From assembly GCA_029216955.1 (NCBI GenBank), contig JANAVB010012195.1, positions 62,001 to 126,000 on the forward strand: a stretch of DNA of 64,000 nt, read 5' to 3'. The notes below the pieces were generated by a model. It was given only the letters and a program-made list of their open reading frames with translations. It searched no databases and was not told the DNA's origin. Within the stretch, counting starts at the first letter, position 1. Each line of letters starts with the position of its first letter. The position numbers and the translations under genes are program-made. The stretch comes from Iris pallida. Its lineage: Eukaryota > Streptophyta > Magnoliopsida > Asparagales > Iridaceae. This document shows positions 23,851 to 34,113 of this stretch, one piece after another.

Positions 23851-24129
23851 CATGTGAAATAGAACTGATTATGTTTAGTTTGTCTTACGATACAGATTTG
23901 GACATTGCTAGAATGATTGTTGTAGACTTGGACATTGTGTGAATTTTGGGTTGTGTTCTGAGCCATTCTGAGAACTGGACATTGTGTGATTGTTGTAGAC
24001 TTGGTTATAGGGACTGAAACCTGTGTACAGTGAGAAATGGACATTATGTGATTGTTTGGATCCTATTCTACAGTGAGAAATAGGCTTTTTAAATTACAGG
24101 GAGAAATGGACATTCTGTATTTTATTTTA

Positions 24130-24610
24130 TTTTTATTTTTTTTGCAGATTTAGCGACGTTTACCGACGCCTTCTGACGTAATTTTGCATCGGTAGATAAT
24201 TAATATTATCCAGGCTACCGACGTTTAGCGACGTCAATATATGTCGGAGGACGTCGGTAAACGTCGGTGCACGTCGGTAATTATCCCCAGGAATTCCCAG
24301 GACTTACCGACGCTTTGCGACTTTGTACATGTCACTAAATCACCGACGATTCGTCGGTAATACGTCGGTAATTGACCGACGCATAGCGATACGCATTAAT
24401 ACGTCGCTAATCCACCGACGTCACGACGGTAGACGTCGGTAATATACCGACGTATATATACGTCGGCAAACGTCGATAATTGCGACGTTTGGCGACGTTT
24501 AGAAGATTATCGACTTACATTTCAGCGACTATCACGAAACGTCGGTAATTCCGTCGCTAAATCTCTTTAGCGACGAAATTTGTCGTTTTAGCGACGTCTT
24601 TATGCGTCAC
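24130..24610. repeat. Right subterminal repeats of the CACTA element (CGTCGGTAA / GCGACGT)
   Basis: Dense copies of ACCGACGT, CGTCGGTAA and GCGACG up to the terminal inverted repeat. The CGTCGGTAA form dominates here, whereas GCGACG dominates on the left, so the two ends are related but not identical. Confidence 0.85.
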
Positions 24611-26689
24611 TAAAACGACTTATTCTGGTAGTGATTGAAAAGACCCGCAAACGAAAGCAGAACACAGCTACCGCTTCTCCGGTGAAGTCTCGAGAGAAGA
24701 AGAAAAAATCTACCACCAAAGGGCCTTCCAAACCAAGTGCCCACACTCCAGAAGATGACATTCTAATTGAAGAGGATCATCTTGTCGGTTCTTCTTCAGT
24801 CCATCCAGGAGAAGGATCTTCAGCCCCTCCACCAGTGGTTGGATCAAAAGCTGTAACACTTTTGTCTCCTGGACGCCTTAGCACCTCGCTTCATTTATCA
24901 TTGCCAAAGGCACAAGTTACGGGGGGTGCTACTACTGTACCCACAGCTGATCAAGACCGTATTCCATCAGACGAGCCGGCTCTTGACTTCGAAGATGATG
25001 ACTGGGATGGTGATTATGATTCATATCTTGAAAAAAACGCACATATTCCAAGTATTTATACAAAACCTATACGGAATTATATATTATGATTTTGCATATT
25101 AACTTATTTTGTTTATTTTATAGATATCATCATTGCACCAAAGCCTGTGGCTCCTCCTCCTCAAGAAGAAGATATCTATGAAGAAAATGAGGAATCTGGG
25201 GAGGAAACTTCTTCTTCAGAAGACGAAGACGTCGAAGAAGGGGGAGTGCAAAAACCTGAGATAGAGATTCAAGAAGAACATCCTCTATCGTTTGAGGCAC
25301 AACAAGTACAACCTGAAATGTCCTCTCCTGCTGAGGACCAACACCAAGAACAGTATACCTCACTGTAGGTGATGATGGAGCTGCTGGAGGAGAACCAGAT
25401 TTGAATAAAGAATCAGCTGTAGAAAGCTTCACTACAACTGAAGCAGTGGAAAATTCTGCGGAGCAAACAATTGAAGAAGATGCTGAAGGCATACTTGAAC
25501 CACAAACTAAAACTGGGGAAATTATAATAACATCTTCTACTATTGCTACTGATCCAGTACCAGTTTCTGATAAGCCAATGCCAGAACCTGAATCAGCTCC
25601 CGCAATTGTCACCACATCTACCAATATTACCGCCGTCAGAACTCCAAAAACGGCTGGAGTAACAAATATTGAAGACATTGCTCCTGAAGCTCTTGGGAAC
25701 CAATTGGTTATGACAGTAGTGACAACAATGGCTCCATCTCAGCCTGTTGTTACACCAATGGTATCTGTAGATGTTGGAGATACAATCCCTGAAGCTTCTA
25801 GGGATCAATTGGCTATGACAGTGGTAACAGCAACGACTTCATCTCATCCTGCTGTTACACCAACAACATCTGCTCCCGATCTCCAAAGAAGAGATCTATT
25901 AGATATTGCTGCCACACCAAGCTCCAGTACAGAAATAAATCTCCTAGTTGAGATTCATACTGAAACCTTTTATAAGACTCTGGCAACCCTGATAAAAATG
26001 GTCCTGAATAAGGGCCTCAGTTATGAGATTTTGAAGGCGGCAATGTCTTTGACCATCAAGAACGTTGCTATGTTCAATGATGCTGAGAGAGCTACAACAT
26101 TGGAGAAAGTTGTGGAGGGCCTTGAACAGCCGATCAGAGAATATCTCAAGCTATCAAGTGAGACTGTTGAAAGTATCATCCAGGAGGAATATGATGCCTT
26201 AACAGCAGATTATCTTGCTCGGGAGACCACATATAACGAAGCTCTCCATGAACATAGTCTGAAGGTTGCCAAAGAGAAAGCCTTTTTGGCTGGAATAAAG
26301 CCCGCACTGCATGGTCATAGAGTAGCTTATGATGCTTTGAACATAGATATTCAGAATAACAATGATAAGATCCACGAAGTCGAGGCTGAGTTAGCTCATT
26401 TGAAGGCTGAAAGGGAAAAGATGATCGATACTCGAAATCTGCATCTCACTCAAAGCTCCATTTTAGAAGAACAAGCCTTTGGGGCTGAATCAACCATCAG
26501 GACCCTTGATGAAGCCAAGGATAATCTGATAACCACCTTCGCTGAACTTTCTTGTATTTGCACCCCTGAAGCTCGACGTGCCGAGGCTACCAAGAAAGTT
26601 ATGAGCTCTCGTGGCAAGCGGCTAGAAGAACTACAGAAGTTACTTCAAGATGTTTCTGCTCCACCTTAACAGAGCTGCTTGTCATCTTT

Positions 26690-27340
26690 TGTCTTATCTA
26701 TTTTGTAATATTTCCATAAGAAAGGAATGAAATATATATTTTGTGATCCTATCGTTTATTTGGAATTTAAACAATAGGTGTGAGATAGAAAATACTTATC
26801 AGAGGTTATATGAACATGACAAGTCTTCTAAACTCAATATATTATATCTATCCAGAGGTAATATGGACATGATAGATAATGAAATCTTGTTTTGTGTGAG
26901 ATAGAAAATACTTATCAGAGGTTATATGAACATGATAAGTCTTCTAAACTCAATACATTAAATCTATCCAGAGGTAATATGGATATGATAGATGATGAAA
27001 TCTTGTTTTCTGTTTTAGAGTATAATACTATCAGAGGTAATATGAACATGACAGTATATAAGAACTCAGAAGAAAAGTATATTAATATCTATGCAGAGGT
27101 CAAATGGACATGATAGATAAGAAAAGTAATTAGATTTAACATTTATCCAGAGGTCTTGAGAACATGATAAATAATAAATCTAATTTTATATACCAACTGG
27201 TAAGATAGAAGATTAAAATTTCTCTCCAAAGAGATGAGTAATCAGCTTAACCAAACTTTGGTAGCTGGGGATTAAGAAGACAGACGTTATTGAGGATATA
27301 TGCTAATACTGATGAAAGAATGAATGAACTAACATATCTT
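26690..27340. repeat. Intergenic tandem motif CAGAGGTAATATGAACATGA between convergent genes of Tat-1
   Basis: Non-coding stretch after the PMD stop codon. From 26796 to 27165 about seven units of ATC(C)AGAGGTnATATGrACATGA recur at roughly 50-bp spacing. They alternate between a TATCAGAGGTTATATGAAC form and a TATCCAGAGGTAATATGGAC form. It lies where the PMD transcript and the gag-protease transcript would meet. Confidence 0.75.
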
Positions 27341-27440
27341 TCAGAAAAAGAAATAATAATTCAATTCTGCAAATAAATGAATGAATCCTAATGGAAAGTT
27401 GAAGGTATTATCGAGACACACCTCGCTGAGCCAATTTGTG

Positions 27441-27902
27441 TTAGGCCCAAGGGTCATTTTCGAATGGTTCAGATTTACCATCAATTTGAACCATGTAAGC
27501 CGAAAATATTTGCTCAGATTCATCATATGAGGAACGAGACATATCAGATTCGACGAATTGGACTTCTTCTGAATCCGATGATTGCGAAGAGCTAGAAAAG
27601 AGTTCTTCTTGTATATCATCATTAAGCATGTGGGACGGATCATATCCCAACCCATGACGAGTCTTCTGGTAAAACGGATCACCACATAATGGTAGTCGTC
27701 TACCCTTGCCTTGATTGAGACCTTGCACAGTCTTCAAATCATACCCCATATTCTGGATAATCTTGATAGATTGTTGACTATATTTGTCAATTCGGATTCT
27801 TCCTTTATCTTTATCTTTCAGATCATCTGTCTGAGCAACAGGGATATTTCTGGCCAGACCAAACATAATTTGGCGCTTGTTTTTCTTATCAGATGGAACC
27901 AC
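27441..27902 (-). pseudogene. G-patch-like C-terminal segment of Tat-1 gag-protease
   Basis: Minus-strand frame of 153 codons. A G-patch-type stretch (IIQNMGYDL, GLNQGKGRRLPL, HGLGYDPSH) is followed by a Ser/Asp-rich acidic tail ending at a stop. Tat-lineage elements commonly have such glycine-rich segments next to the protease. No reverse transcriptase follows: the next minus-strand sequence to 27340 is closed in all frames and has no RT motif. The upstream link to the protease frame (27903-27982) is broken. Confidence 0.6.
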
Positions 27903-27982
27903 GAAGTAAGATTCTTCGTGACGTCTATAAGTTACACAAGCTTGCGATGGAGCAACTACAGGAAGAAGATAGAGAGAAAATG

Positions 27983-29623
27983 TTAAGAACTTTTGAGCAT
28001 AAGGTCCAACATCGACATGAGGAGGAAAGGAATTTTCCTTATGATCAATGTATAATAAACTTGATAGCCATATACTCGAAAAGTCATTCTTTCAATAAAC
28101 TTAATAGCCATATACTCGAAAAGGAAATCTTTATTGATATCAAAAAGTACAGAATGATCAATATTTACATCATTTACAATCTGATTGCTACGCTTCGGAT
28201 TAATCATTAATGGATTATTATCCGTTTTCTGCGTAGATTTGCCAAGATTGATAATCAAAGGCGGTCCTGGATCATTCGTACAAGAAGTACGTCCTTTGAC
28301 CTTGATCATAAAAGGTTGAACTTGGCTCTTAGCAGGAACATTTACTGATTCCTCAGATAAAGCTTGAGTTCTTCCTTTAACCTTGATTATCAAAGGTTGA
28401 TCATCGACAGGTTGGGATTGGATTCGTCCCTTGACTATGATCTTCAAAGGTTGCTCTTCTGGCGGATCTTCATTAATAGTCTGATCCTCAGTAGATGATT
28501 GATCTTCAGCTATGTCTGATATCTCTTTCACATGCTCTTGTTTATAAAGCCTTGAATCAGAAAAATAGGCTTCGACACCCTTGAAAGGATTGATATCAGC
28601 AAACTCAGTCTTCACAACTCCTTGGGAATCCACATACTTGAAATATTGGTGGAGAGTTGAAGGCATGATGTTATGCTCATGTAACCCTGGTCTCCCCAGA
28701 AGGATATTATAGGATACGTCTGAGTTGATAACATAGAAAGTTACCTTAGTTCGAAGATCACCAATCTGAATCTGCAGACGAATCTTCCCCAGTGATTTAC
28801 TCTTGTCAGAGTTAAAACCAACTATCGTAGTACTAGTGTAAGTCAGTTCACTAGTAGGAATTCTCAGGGGTCTTAGCATACTCTGAAGAATTATGCTAAT
28901 TGAGGACCCAGGATCAATGTAAATCCTGTCAATTTCAGTGGATCTAATATACCCAGTATAGCACAGAGGCCTGTCATGTTTGTTATGCTTTAACAGCATA
29001 TCTTCTTGTGTAAAGGTGATATTGGAAATTGCTTCCATCACACTATGACATTGCGGACATGACACTGGAGTATTATCAGGACTCTTTAGTTGAGCCAAGC
29101 ATGAATCTGCTTGAAGTAAAGCTTCACTCAAAGTTTCTCTGCTTTCTCTAGAAAGGTGAAGCAGCTCAAATATAGATAGTCTAGCTGGAGTATTGGCTAA
29201 CTGAGCTAGAATATCAAATTTGTAGGGTTTCATCACCACCCCCTGACTGGAAGCAGACTTCAATGGGACGTCAAAGCGTACTGCTTTCTGTTTCTCCTTT
29301 TCAACCACAGATGGTTTAGCAGGAACAAGGGAAGGTTGAGCTGGTAGTGTTTCCACTACGTCTTCTGCTTCTTTGGAGGATCCCTCATAATCTTTGTAGT
29401 ACTCTTTCCCAGATCTTGTACCAGCAAAAGTTTCTTCTTCGGACTCAGGAGAAGGAAGTACCATATTACAGGATTTAGTCTTCCCTCCTTTAGCCTTCTT
29501 CTTGTAAGGATTGTTATGAGGAACTTCAGAACCTAATCCAACAGTGGAGTTTTGATTTTGAATCTGTAAAGGAAGTCGTATTCCTTTATCATAATTCAGA
29601 ACATTCTCCCTTTTGAAAGTCAT
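27983..29623 (-). pseudogene. Retropepsin-like protease region of Tat-1
   Basis: A 546-codon minus-strand frame. It starts with the second half of a G-patch-like stretch. The aspartic protease core at about residues 230-330 has active-site motif YIDPGSSISI and the conserved LLGRPGLHEHN before STLHQYFKY. After it come repeats of IKVKGRT/IIVKGR about 25 residues apart. A 31-bp direct duplication near 28050-28120 (AACTTGATAGCCATATACTC type) disrupts the end. It is offset by a frameshift from gag near 29605. The protease would cleave the gag polyprotein; activity cannot be judged from sequence. Confidence 0.75.
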
Positions 29624-32030
29624 AACCCATCTTTTTCATGAGAAGGACAGATTGCTGACTATACAAATGAGTAGGCAGTGGACTTTTAATAGATGGTTCA
29701 ACAGAAGAGGAAGAAGTAGGACCTTCTGTAACCACAGGAGAAGGATTTGGGATACGAGGGAAAATCCATATCGGAGCTTTTTCATAAGCAGCGAAGACTT
29801 GTTGTGCCCTGTATAAGGGAACACTATTCATGGCTAGCCACTGCTGATGAGTAAGCTTGAGCTTAATAGGAGGAGCTAGACTTGGGGGACATATGTTCAA
29901 TCCTCTCAGTCTATTTTCCAAAGGAAGGCCATCCCATAGATGATCCAAATCATCAGGATCTGAGATAATATGAGAAATCATGTTGCAGGTTTTGACTTTC
30001 TTACCTTTCTTGAATTTAGAAGTTTTACCTTCATTTTCCAATTCAGGTACTAAGTCAGGATGTACCCACATAATTTCACCATTCTTTAAGGTGAGAGGCA
30101 GCAATCCTTCATTTTTTTCTCTAGGAGGCGGGATATTCACAATTTTCATCGTTGCCTTCGGGATTGGGATAATTCCATCTGGGACTTGCTGTGGAGGAAA
30201 ATCTCCGAATTGAAGAGAAACCATATTGGTTGTAACCGTATGGTCATCATTGGTTAAAATGATAGCACCGCCATTTATCAGCTCTTGGATTTTCTTCTTT
30301 AAGACATAGCAAGCACTGGTAGGATGATTAATGTATCTATGATAGATACAATATTTGGGATTGTCAGTCAGATTCACCTTATTAGGCCTCTTTGGCTCCG
30401 AAATCTGGAGTTTGCCACTCTTCACCAAACATTGGAATATCCCTGGGATATCACTTTCGTCAAAAGAGTATTCTTTCTTTGGCCTGGAAGATTCCTGATT
30501 ATTCGGCATCATTTTATTCTTGGAAAGATTAACCATGAGGGTGTCTTTTCCTTTCACATTACGATTACCAGGATAATTACCAGGATTACCTTTCTTTTCT
30601 CTATCCTCTGAGGCAAAAATTATCCCATGTTCACGAGCCAACCTACCATTGGTCTCGGCAGAAACTGCTGCTATGATAAACGAAGCCCAATCTGTGAATT
30701 AGAAACCCGTAAAAACAGCAATAGATGGTCGCAGATTCATCTTGTATGTATCAATTAGCGCTGAATCTGGCATACCAGGAGGCATCTTTAGAGTAGCCTG
30801 TCAAAAACATTCAATAAACGTCCGAGTATCTTCCTTCTCCTTTTGTTTGATTTCTATTAAGGAGGACATGTTCATGTCCATTCCTCCTTCATAGAAGCGG
30901 AAGAGAAATATTGCTTTAAATTTATCAAAAGACGAAATGCAATTATCGGGTAAACTACGATACTAATCGTAAGCTGAACCCGTCAAGCATCCAATGAACA
31001 CTCGAGTGAGAAGAGTATCATTTTTCTGCAGATGTACAGTCATAATATCAAAATAATTGATATACTGACTAGGAGAGGCCCTTCCATCAAACAATACCAT
31101 AGATTGTGGCTTGAATTTTGGTGGAAAGGGTACATCATTCTAATGAGGAGGATAAGGTTGCTTAATCCCTAACCTCTGGAGCTGATTCTTGTGCTTCAAA
31201 ACTTCAAACTGTGCTTTGAGCTCACGTACTGCTTGAATGGCTTCACTGGTTTGCGGAAGCACGTTTGATTGAATGGTTGTTGGATGTACCATGATCCCCA
31301 CCGGAGATGGTACATCTTGTGACATAATAGGATCTGGAGATGCAGAATTTTGATTAACAGCAGGTTCTTGAATATTCAAAGGTATATCAGCCCCTTGACT
31401 ATCTTGAGTTGGTGCTGCTACTGGTACCGGTGTTATTACTGTCGGCTGAGCAGTTTGCTGATTCAATATTATCTGATGCATGTTTTGCACCATATTAAGC
31501 ATGTCTTTCAGTGATTGTTCAACGGCAGTGAGACGTTGTTCTGTATTAGCAGATGACATCTCTGGTTCATCTCCAATAGCGTAGGATTCAACCTCTCTTG
31601 AAGATATAGAAGGATTAGTATAGAAGTATGAATCAACACTATCAATTTTAGACTCAAAAGATTGAGTACCCCCAGCTTCTGAATCAGAAGTCTGCAATTG
31701 TCTTTGTCTTCTTGATCGAGTGTTCTGATATACTCCCTCAAAGGAATCAAGAAGTCTGTTGAACTGCTGTTGACCTGGAGTTTGAGACACATTCCGTCTC
31801 GGACGTCGTCCTCTGTTAGTATGAGATGCCATGTTGACTGTCACATATGACGGCTCATGTTCTTGATCTTCATCTTGTTGTTGAGGCATATTAAAACTCA
31901 ATCGATCAAAAACTGACCGTTTTGAAGCTGAACAACAGCAGTTGATTACAACCTGGTGATACTCACAATAATGTTTTTCTTGGAGGAATGTCAACGGAGA
32001 TTGTCTGTTCTTACGCTTTTGCATTAGCAA
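29589..32030 (-). pseudogene. Gag of Tat-1 with four in-frame stops
   Basis: One reading frame from 32030 to 29589. The N-terminal part has CEYHQVV and VFDRLSF, then a Gln-rich region. The retrotransposon gag core lies at about 31130-30640 (FIGCLTGSAYD, YRSLPDNCISSFDKF, LFRFYEGGMDMNMSSL). A zinc-knuckle-like CIYHRYINHPTSAC lies near 30330, and the end has MKKMGYDFQKGE. Stops occur at 31142, 30965 (a Trp position), 30803 and 30701, and each can be explained by a single C-to-T or G-to-A change. Gag would package element RNA; this copy is not translatable as a whole. Confidence 0.82.
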
Positions 32031-32071
32031 TTCACGTAAATCAGAAGGAGTAGAGGGAGTAGTCTTCTTTA

Positions 32072-33001
32072 TTACATTTGGGGTAGAGAAACGTTTAGTC
32101 CCTTGTGTATAAAGAAGATTACTGGCTGCATTCGCAGAACCAAACTGTACATTTTATGCGTTTGGAGTTGTGTGCGTAAATCTTGAGATTTTTGAGCACG
32201 AAGGACTCCATTTTCATTGCGTGTAATTTGTAGGTTTGGCACTTTGCGTAGAGCAGTATAAGAAGGTTGTTGGTGTAGAACTGAAGCTTTACCAACAATA
32301 TTTTTACGTTGTATGCGCTTAGGTACATTCACGTTAGATGTATAAACATCATTGCGAATTTTATCTACACTGTCACAGACAGGAGACTTACCTTTTCGCG
32401 TAGAGCATAAAAATTTATTATCTACCACGTCACAGACGGGAGATTTTCCTTTACGCGAAGAGCGTAACTTATGTGTGTCTACCACGTCACGGACGGGAGA
32501 CTTTTTCCTACACTCAGAAGCATTAACCTTAGAGTCAGCCGCATTACAAATGGGAGACTTCTGCTTATGCATCGAGCGTAAAACTTGGTTTTTACCCACT
32601 GGGCGTAAAACTTGGTTCTTACGCAGTGAGCGTGGAACCTGATTATCTACACCGTCACAGACGGGAGATAAATTGTCATACTTAGGGTGCAACGTCGAAG
32701 TAAGGACTGCCTCGTTACTAACGGGAGCCCCTACGACAGGAGTGGGAAGAATTCTCTTGCCATCACAAACAACAGAGAGATCAGAAGCTACTTTAGATTT
32801 TGGAATCCAAACTTTTCGTGCTTTACGAGATTTTTGAACATTGGAGCAGCAAGAATCACCCCCAGTTTGGAGCATCTCTTCATAAGCAGTCTGGTAGAAG
32901 TGTACAACCAGAGTCTTCTTTGTCGATCCAATCGACACATCATCGTATTGAGCAATTGCCTCCTCGTCAGAGGAGATGGTCGTCCCCAGCAGAGTCGCCA
33001 T
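32072..33001 (-). CDS. Leader ORF / gag N-terminus of Tat-1, with motif-bearing repeats
   Basis: A 309-codon frame whose ATG (33001) overlaps the primer-binding site, starting MATLLGTTISSDEEAIAQYDD. The middle (about 32660-32350) consists of imperfect repeats of KSPVCDVVD separated by basic R/S/K-rich spacers. At DNA level these repeats contain TTTACGC/GCGTAAA, the motif also abundant in LTR and intron. No known domain is visible. The C-terminal part runs into a different frame from gag (offset near 32050). It could be a separate ORF or a frameshifted gag N-terminus. Confidence 0.55.
   Translation of the reverse strand: MATLLGTTISSDEEAIAQYDDVSIGSTKKTLVVHFYQTAYEEMLQTGGDSCCSNVQKSRKARKVWIPKSKVASDLSVVCDGKRILPTPVVGAPVSNEAVLTSTLHPKYDNLSPVCDGVDNQVPRSLRKNQVLRPVGKNQVLRSMHKQKSPICNAADSKVNASECRKKSPVRDVVDTHKLRSSRKGKSPVCDVVDNKFLCSTRKGKSPVCDSVDKIRNDVYTSNVNVPKRIQRKNIVGKASVLHQQPSYTALRKVPNLQITRNENGVLRAQKSQDLRTQLQTHKMYSLVLRMQPVIFFIHKGLNVSLPQM
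32982..33000 (-). other. Primer-binding site of Tat-1
   Basis: TGGCGACTCTGCTGGGGAC on the minus strand, four bases from the LTR end. Its TGG start and form fit the tRNA-Arg-type primer sites reported for Tat/Ogre elements; the tRNA assignment is from general knowledge. The gag start codon shares its first bases. Confidence 0.7.
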
Positions 33002-33003
33002 TT

Positions 33004-34108
33004 TGTTTCACTTAACAAAATGCCAAGAAAATTAGCTTTTGAAAATAAAACGAAAAAAAGTACAAAAAGTACAAATTTGATTCTGGGAAAGTATTGCTAT
33101 GGAAGTCTGATCTGTAAATGATCACTTTGTTCCTTGGACCATACGATGATGATGAAGATTACTGCTTGAAGATGAACAATTGGAAGAACTAAGTCAAAGA
33201 AAGGTATCGACGCACTTGGGCACTGATGGCGAGGCCGAATGCTTTCCTGCTTTGCTTCACTCTGTTCTGAAAAAAAGGTTGAAGAAGAATGCTCTGGAGA
33301 ATCAAAGTCTCTGAGTTTTAATCTCTCTGTTTTCTCTCTTCTTGTCTCTGTGTGTCTGTCTGAGAAAAATAAGTCTATTTATAGCCTTGGGCTCTTGCGC
33401 GTAAAAACTCAGCAAAAGTTCCGTCTTTACGCTAACAACTGCCACCCACGACCAAAGTCATCCTCTGTATACGTTGACACGTGTCCTATCATTTCATTAA
33501 GAATAGGATGCACGTACACACGTTCTTCGGGATGTGTGGCATGAAAGCCATGTAGGCAAACCATGTTCCAAATTGGTCAGAAAGAATAGGGCGTAAAAAT
33601 AGCCCCAATGTACTCTGAGCGTAAAGCAGTGGACTAGGCGTAAAATAGCCCTGACATGGACTTCCCGCATAAAGTGGTTATTAAATAACCTTGAGCGTAA
33701 ACTAGTCCAAATAAACTTTATGCACACGTCGACTTTTGAGCGTAAAAACTCGTATAGTCTCCATGCGTAAAAGAAGCCATACTGTGAGCGTAAAAATAGC
33801 TCAGTCCACATACTAAACGATAACATTGGTCTTTGTGTAAAACAAATCCCTTCAAATTCTGTGGTATATGCCATCATTAATATCTTCATGTCAGACTTTG
33901 CATTAAATGCAAGACTTGACAGCTTTGTCCAGCGTAAAAGTGGCTAGCCTGTCCTAGGCGTAAAACCCTTGGCTTGACCCTGGCATAAAATGATCAGCCT
34001 GCTTTAGGCGTAAAGTGATTAGCCTGTCTTAGGCGTAAAGTATATCATCTTGAGTGGAATGATCCGTCTCTTTGACTAATTCTTTGAAGCACTTTTTACG
34101 CTCCTACA
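33004..34108 (-). mobile_element. Tat-1 5' LTR (right)
   Basis: 1105 bp, minus strand TGTAGGAGCG...GTGAAACA, flanked on the right by the TGCCC duplication (34109-34113). It has more intact GCGTAAA copies than the left LTR, for example at 33590 and 33618, where the left LTR has GCATAAA. Confidence 0.92.
33376..33384 (-). promoter_or_regulatory. TATA box of Tat-1 5' LTR
   Basis: TATAAATAG on the minus strand, about 370 bp before the LTR end. It would drive the gag transcript leftward. Confidence 0.65.
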
Positions 34109-34113
34109 TGCCC
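34109..34113. repeat. Target site duplication TGCCC, right of Tat-1
   Basis: Matches 12718-12722 exactly. Confidence 0.9.

Larger units (their letters stand above)
16915..24633. mobile_element. CACTA (En/Spm-type) transposon, non-autonomous, 7.7 kb
   Basis: The left end CACTACCAAAATAAGTCATA and the inverted right end CACTACCAGAATAAGTCGTT form terminal inverted repeats beginning CACTA, flanked by 3-bp ATT duplications. Both subterminal regions are packed with GCGACG / CGTCGCTAA / CGTCGGTAA motifs, expected as transposase-binding repeats. No transposase domain is visible. The inside is made of short expressed-looking frames, three long palindromes and tandem repeats. It sits in exon 2 of the antisense PMD gene and the reading frame is preserved on both sides. 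Confidence 0.92.
14107..26669 (+). pseudogene. Antisense plant mobile domain (PMD) gene of Tat-1, interrupted and decayed
   Basis: Three-exon gene on the strand opposite gag. Exon 1 is 14107-14251, phase-1 intron 14252-14673. Exon 2 is 14674-16914 continuing at 24634-25051 across the CACTA insertion. A 72-nt phase-1 intron (25052-25123) follows, then exon 3 at 25124-26669. The protein opens MAPKKSF with a basic tail. The PMD core follows (about 15280-15620, motif FTTPHDEMGLAL, then GFLSLWLCKWVV near 15970 and YLPSRFARQFGYDQ near 16520). Then come basic clusters (KTRKRKQ, REKKKK), an acidic Ser/Glu/Pro-rich linker, and a coiled-coil end (about 26150-26660). Breaks: stops at 14772, 14820, 15717 and 16513, frameshifts near 15905-15945 and 25361. 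PMD proteins such as Arabidopsis MAIN/MAIL1 are nuclear and affect silencing of repeats. The role in the element is unknown. Confidence 0.8.
12723..34108 (-). mobile_element. Tat-1: Tat-lineage Ty3/gypsy element with antisense PMD gene (non-autonomous)
   Basis: A 21.4-kb element bounded by LTRs (12723-13829 and 33004-34108) and 5-bp TGCCC duplications. Orientation is minus: the primer-binding site lies beside the right LTR, and a polypurine tract (AAGGGGGTCT) beside the left one. Minus-strand genes are a leader ORF/gag N-terminus, gag and protease with G-patch segments. There is no reverse transcriptase, RNase H or integrase. The plus strand carries a spliced PMD gene that converges on the gag-protease end. 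By eye the two LTRs differ at about 33 of 1105 positions, mostly transitions, so insertion is fairly recent. A CACTA transposon (16915-24633) is nested in the PMD gene. Confidence 0.88.

Noticed and set aside
26796..27165. CRISPR-like array (regular spacing, about 20-bp repeat)
   Set aside because: Plant nuclear context, spacers are themselves similar, no cas genes; a simple degenerate tandem repeat.
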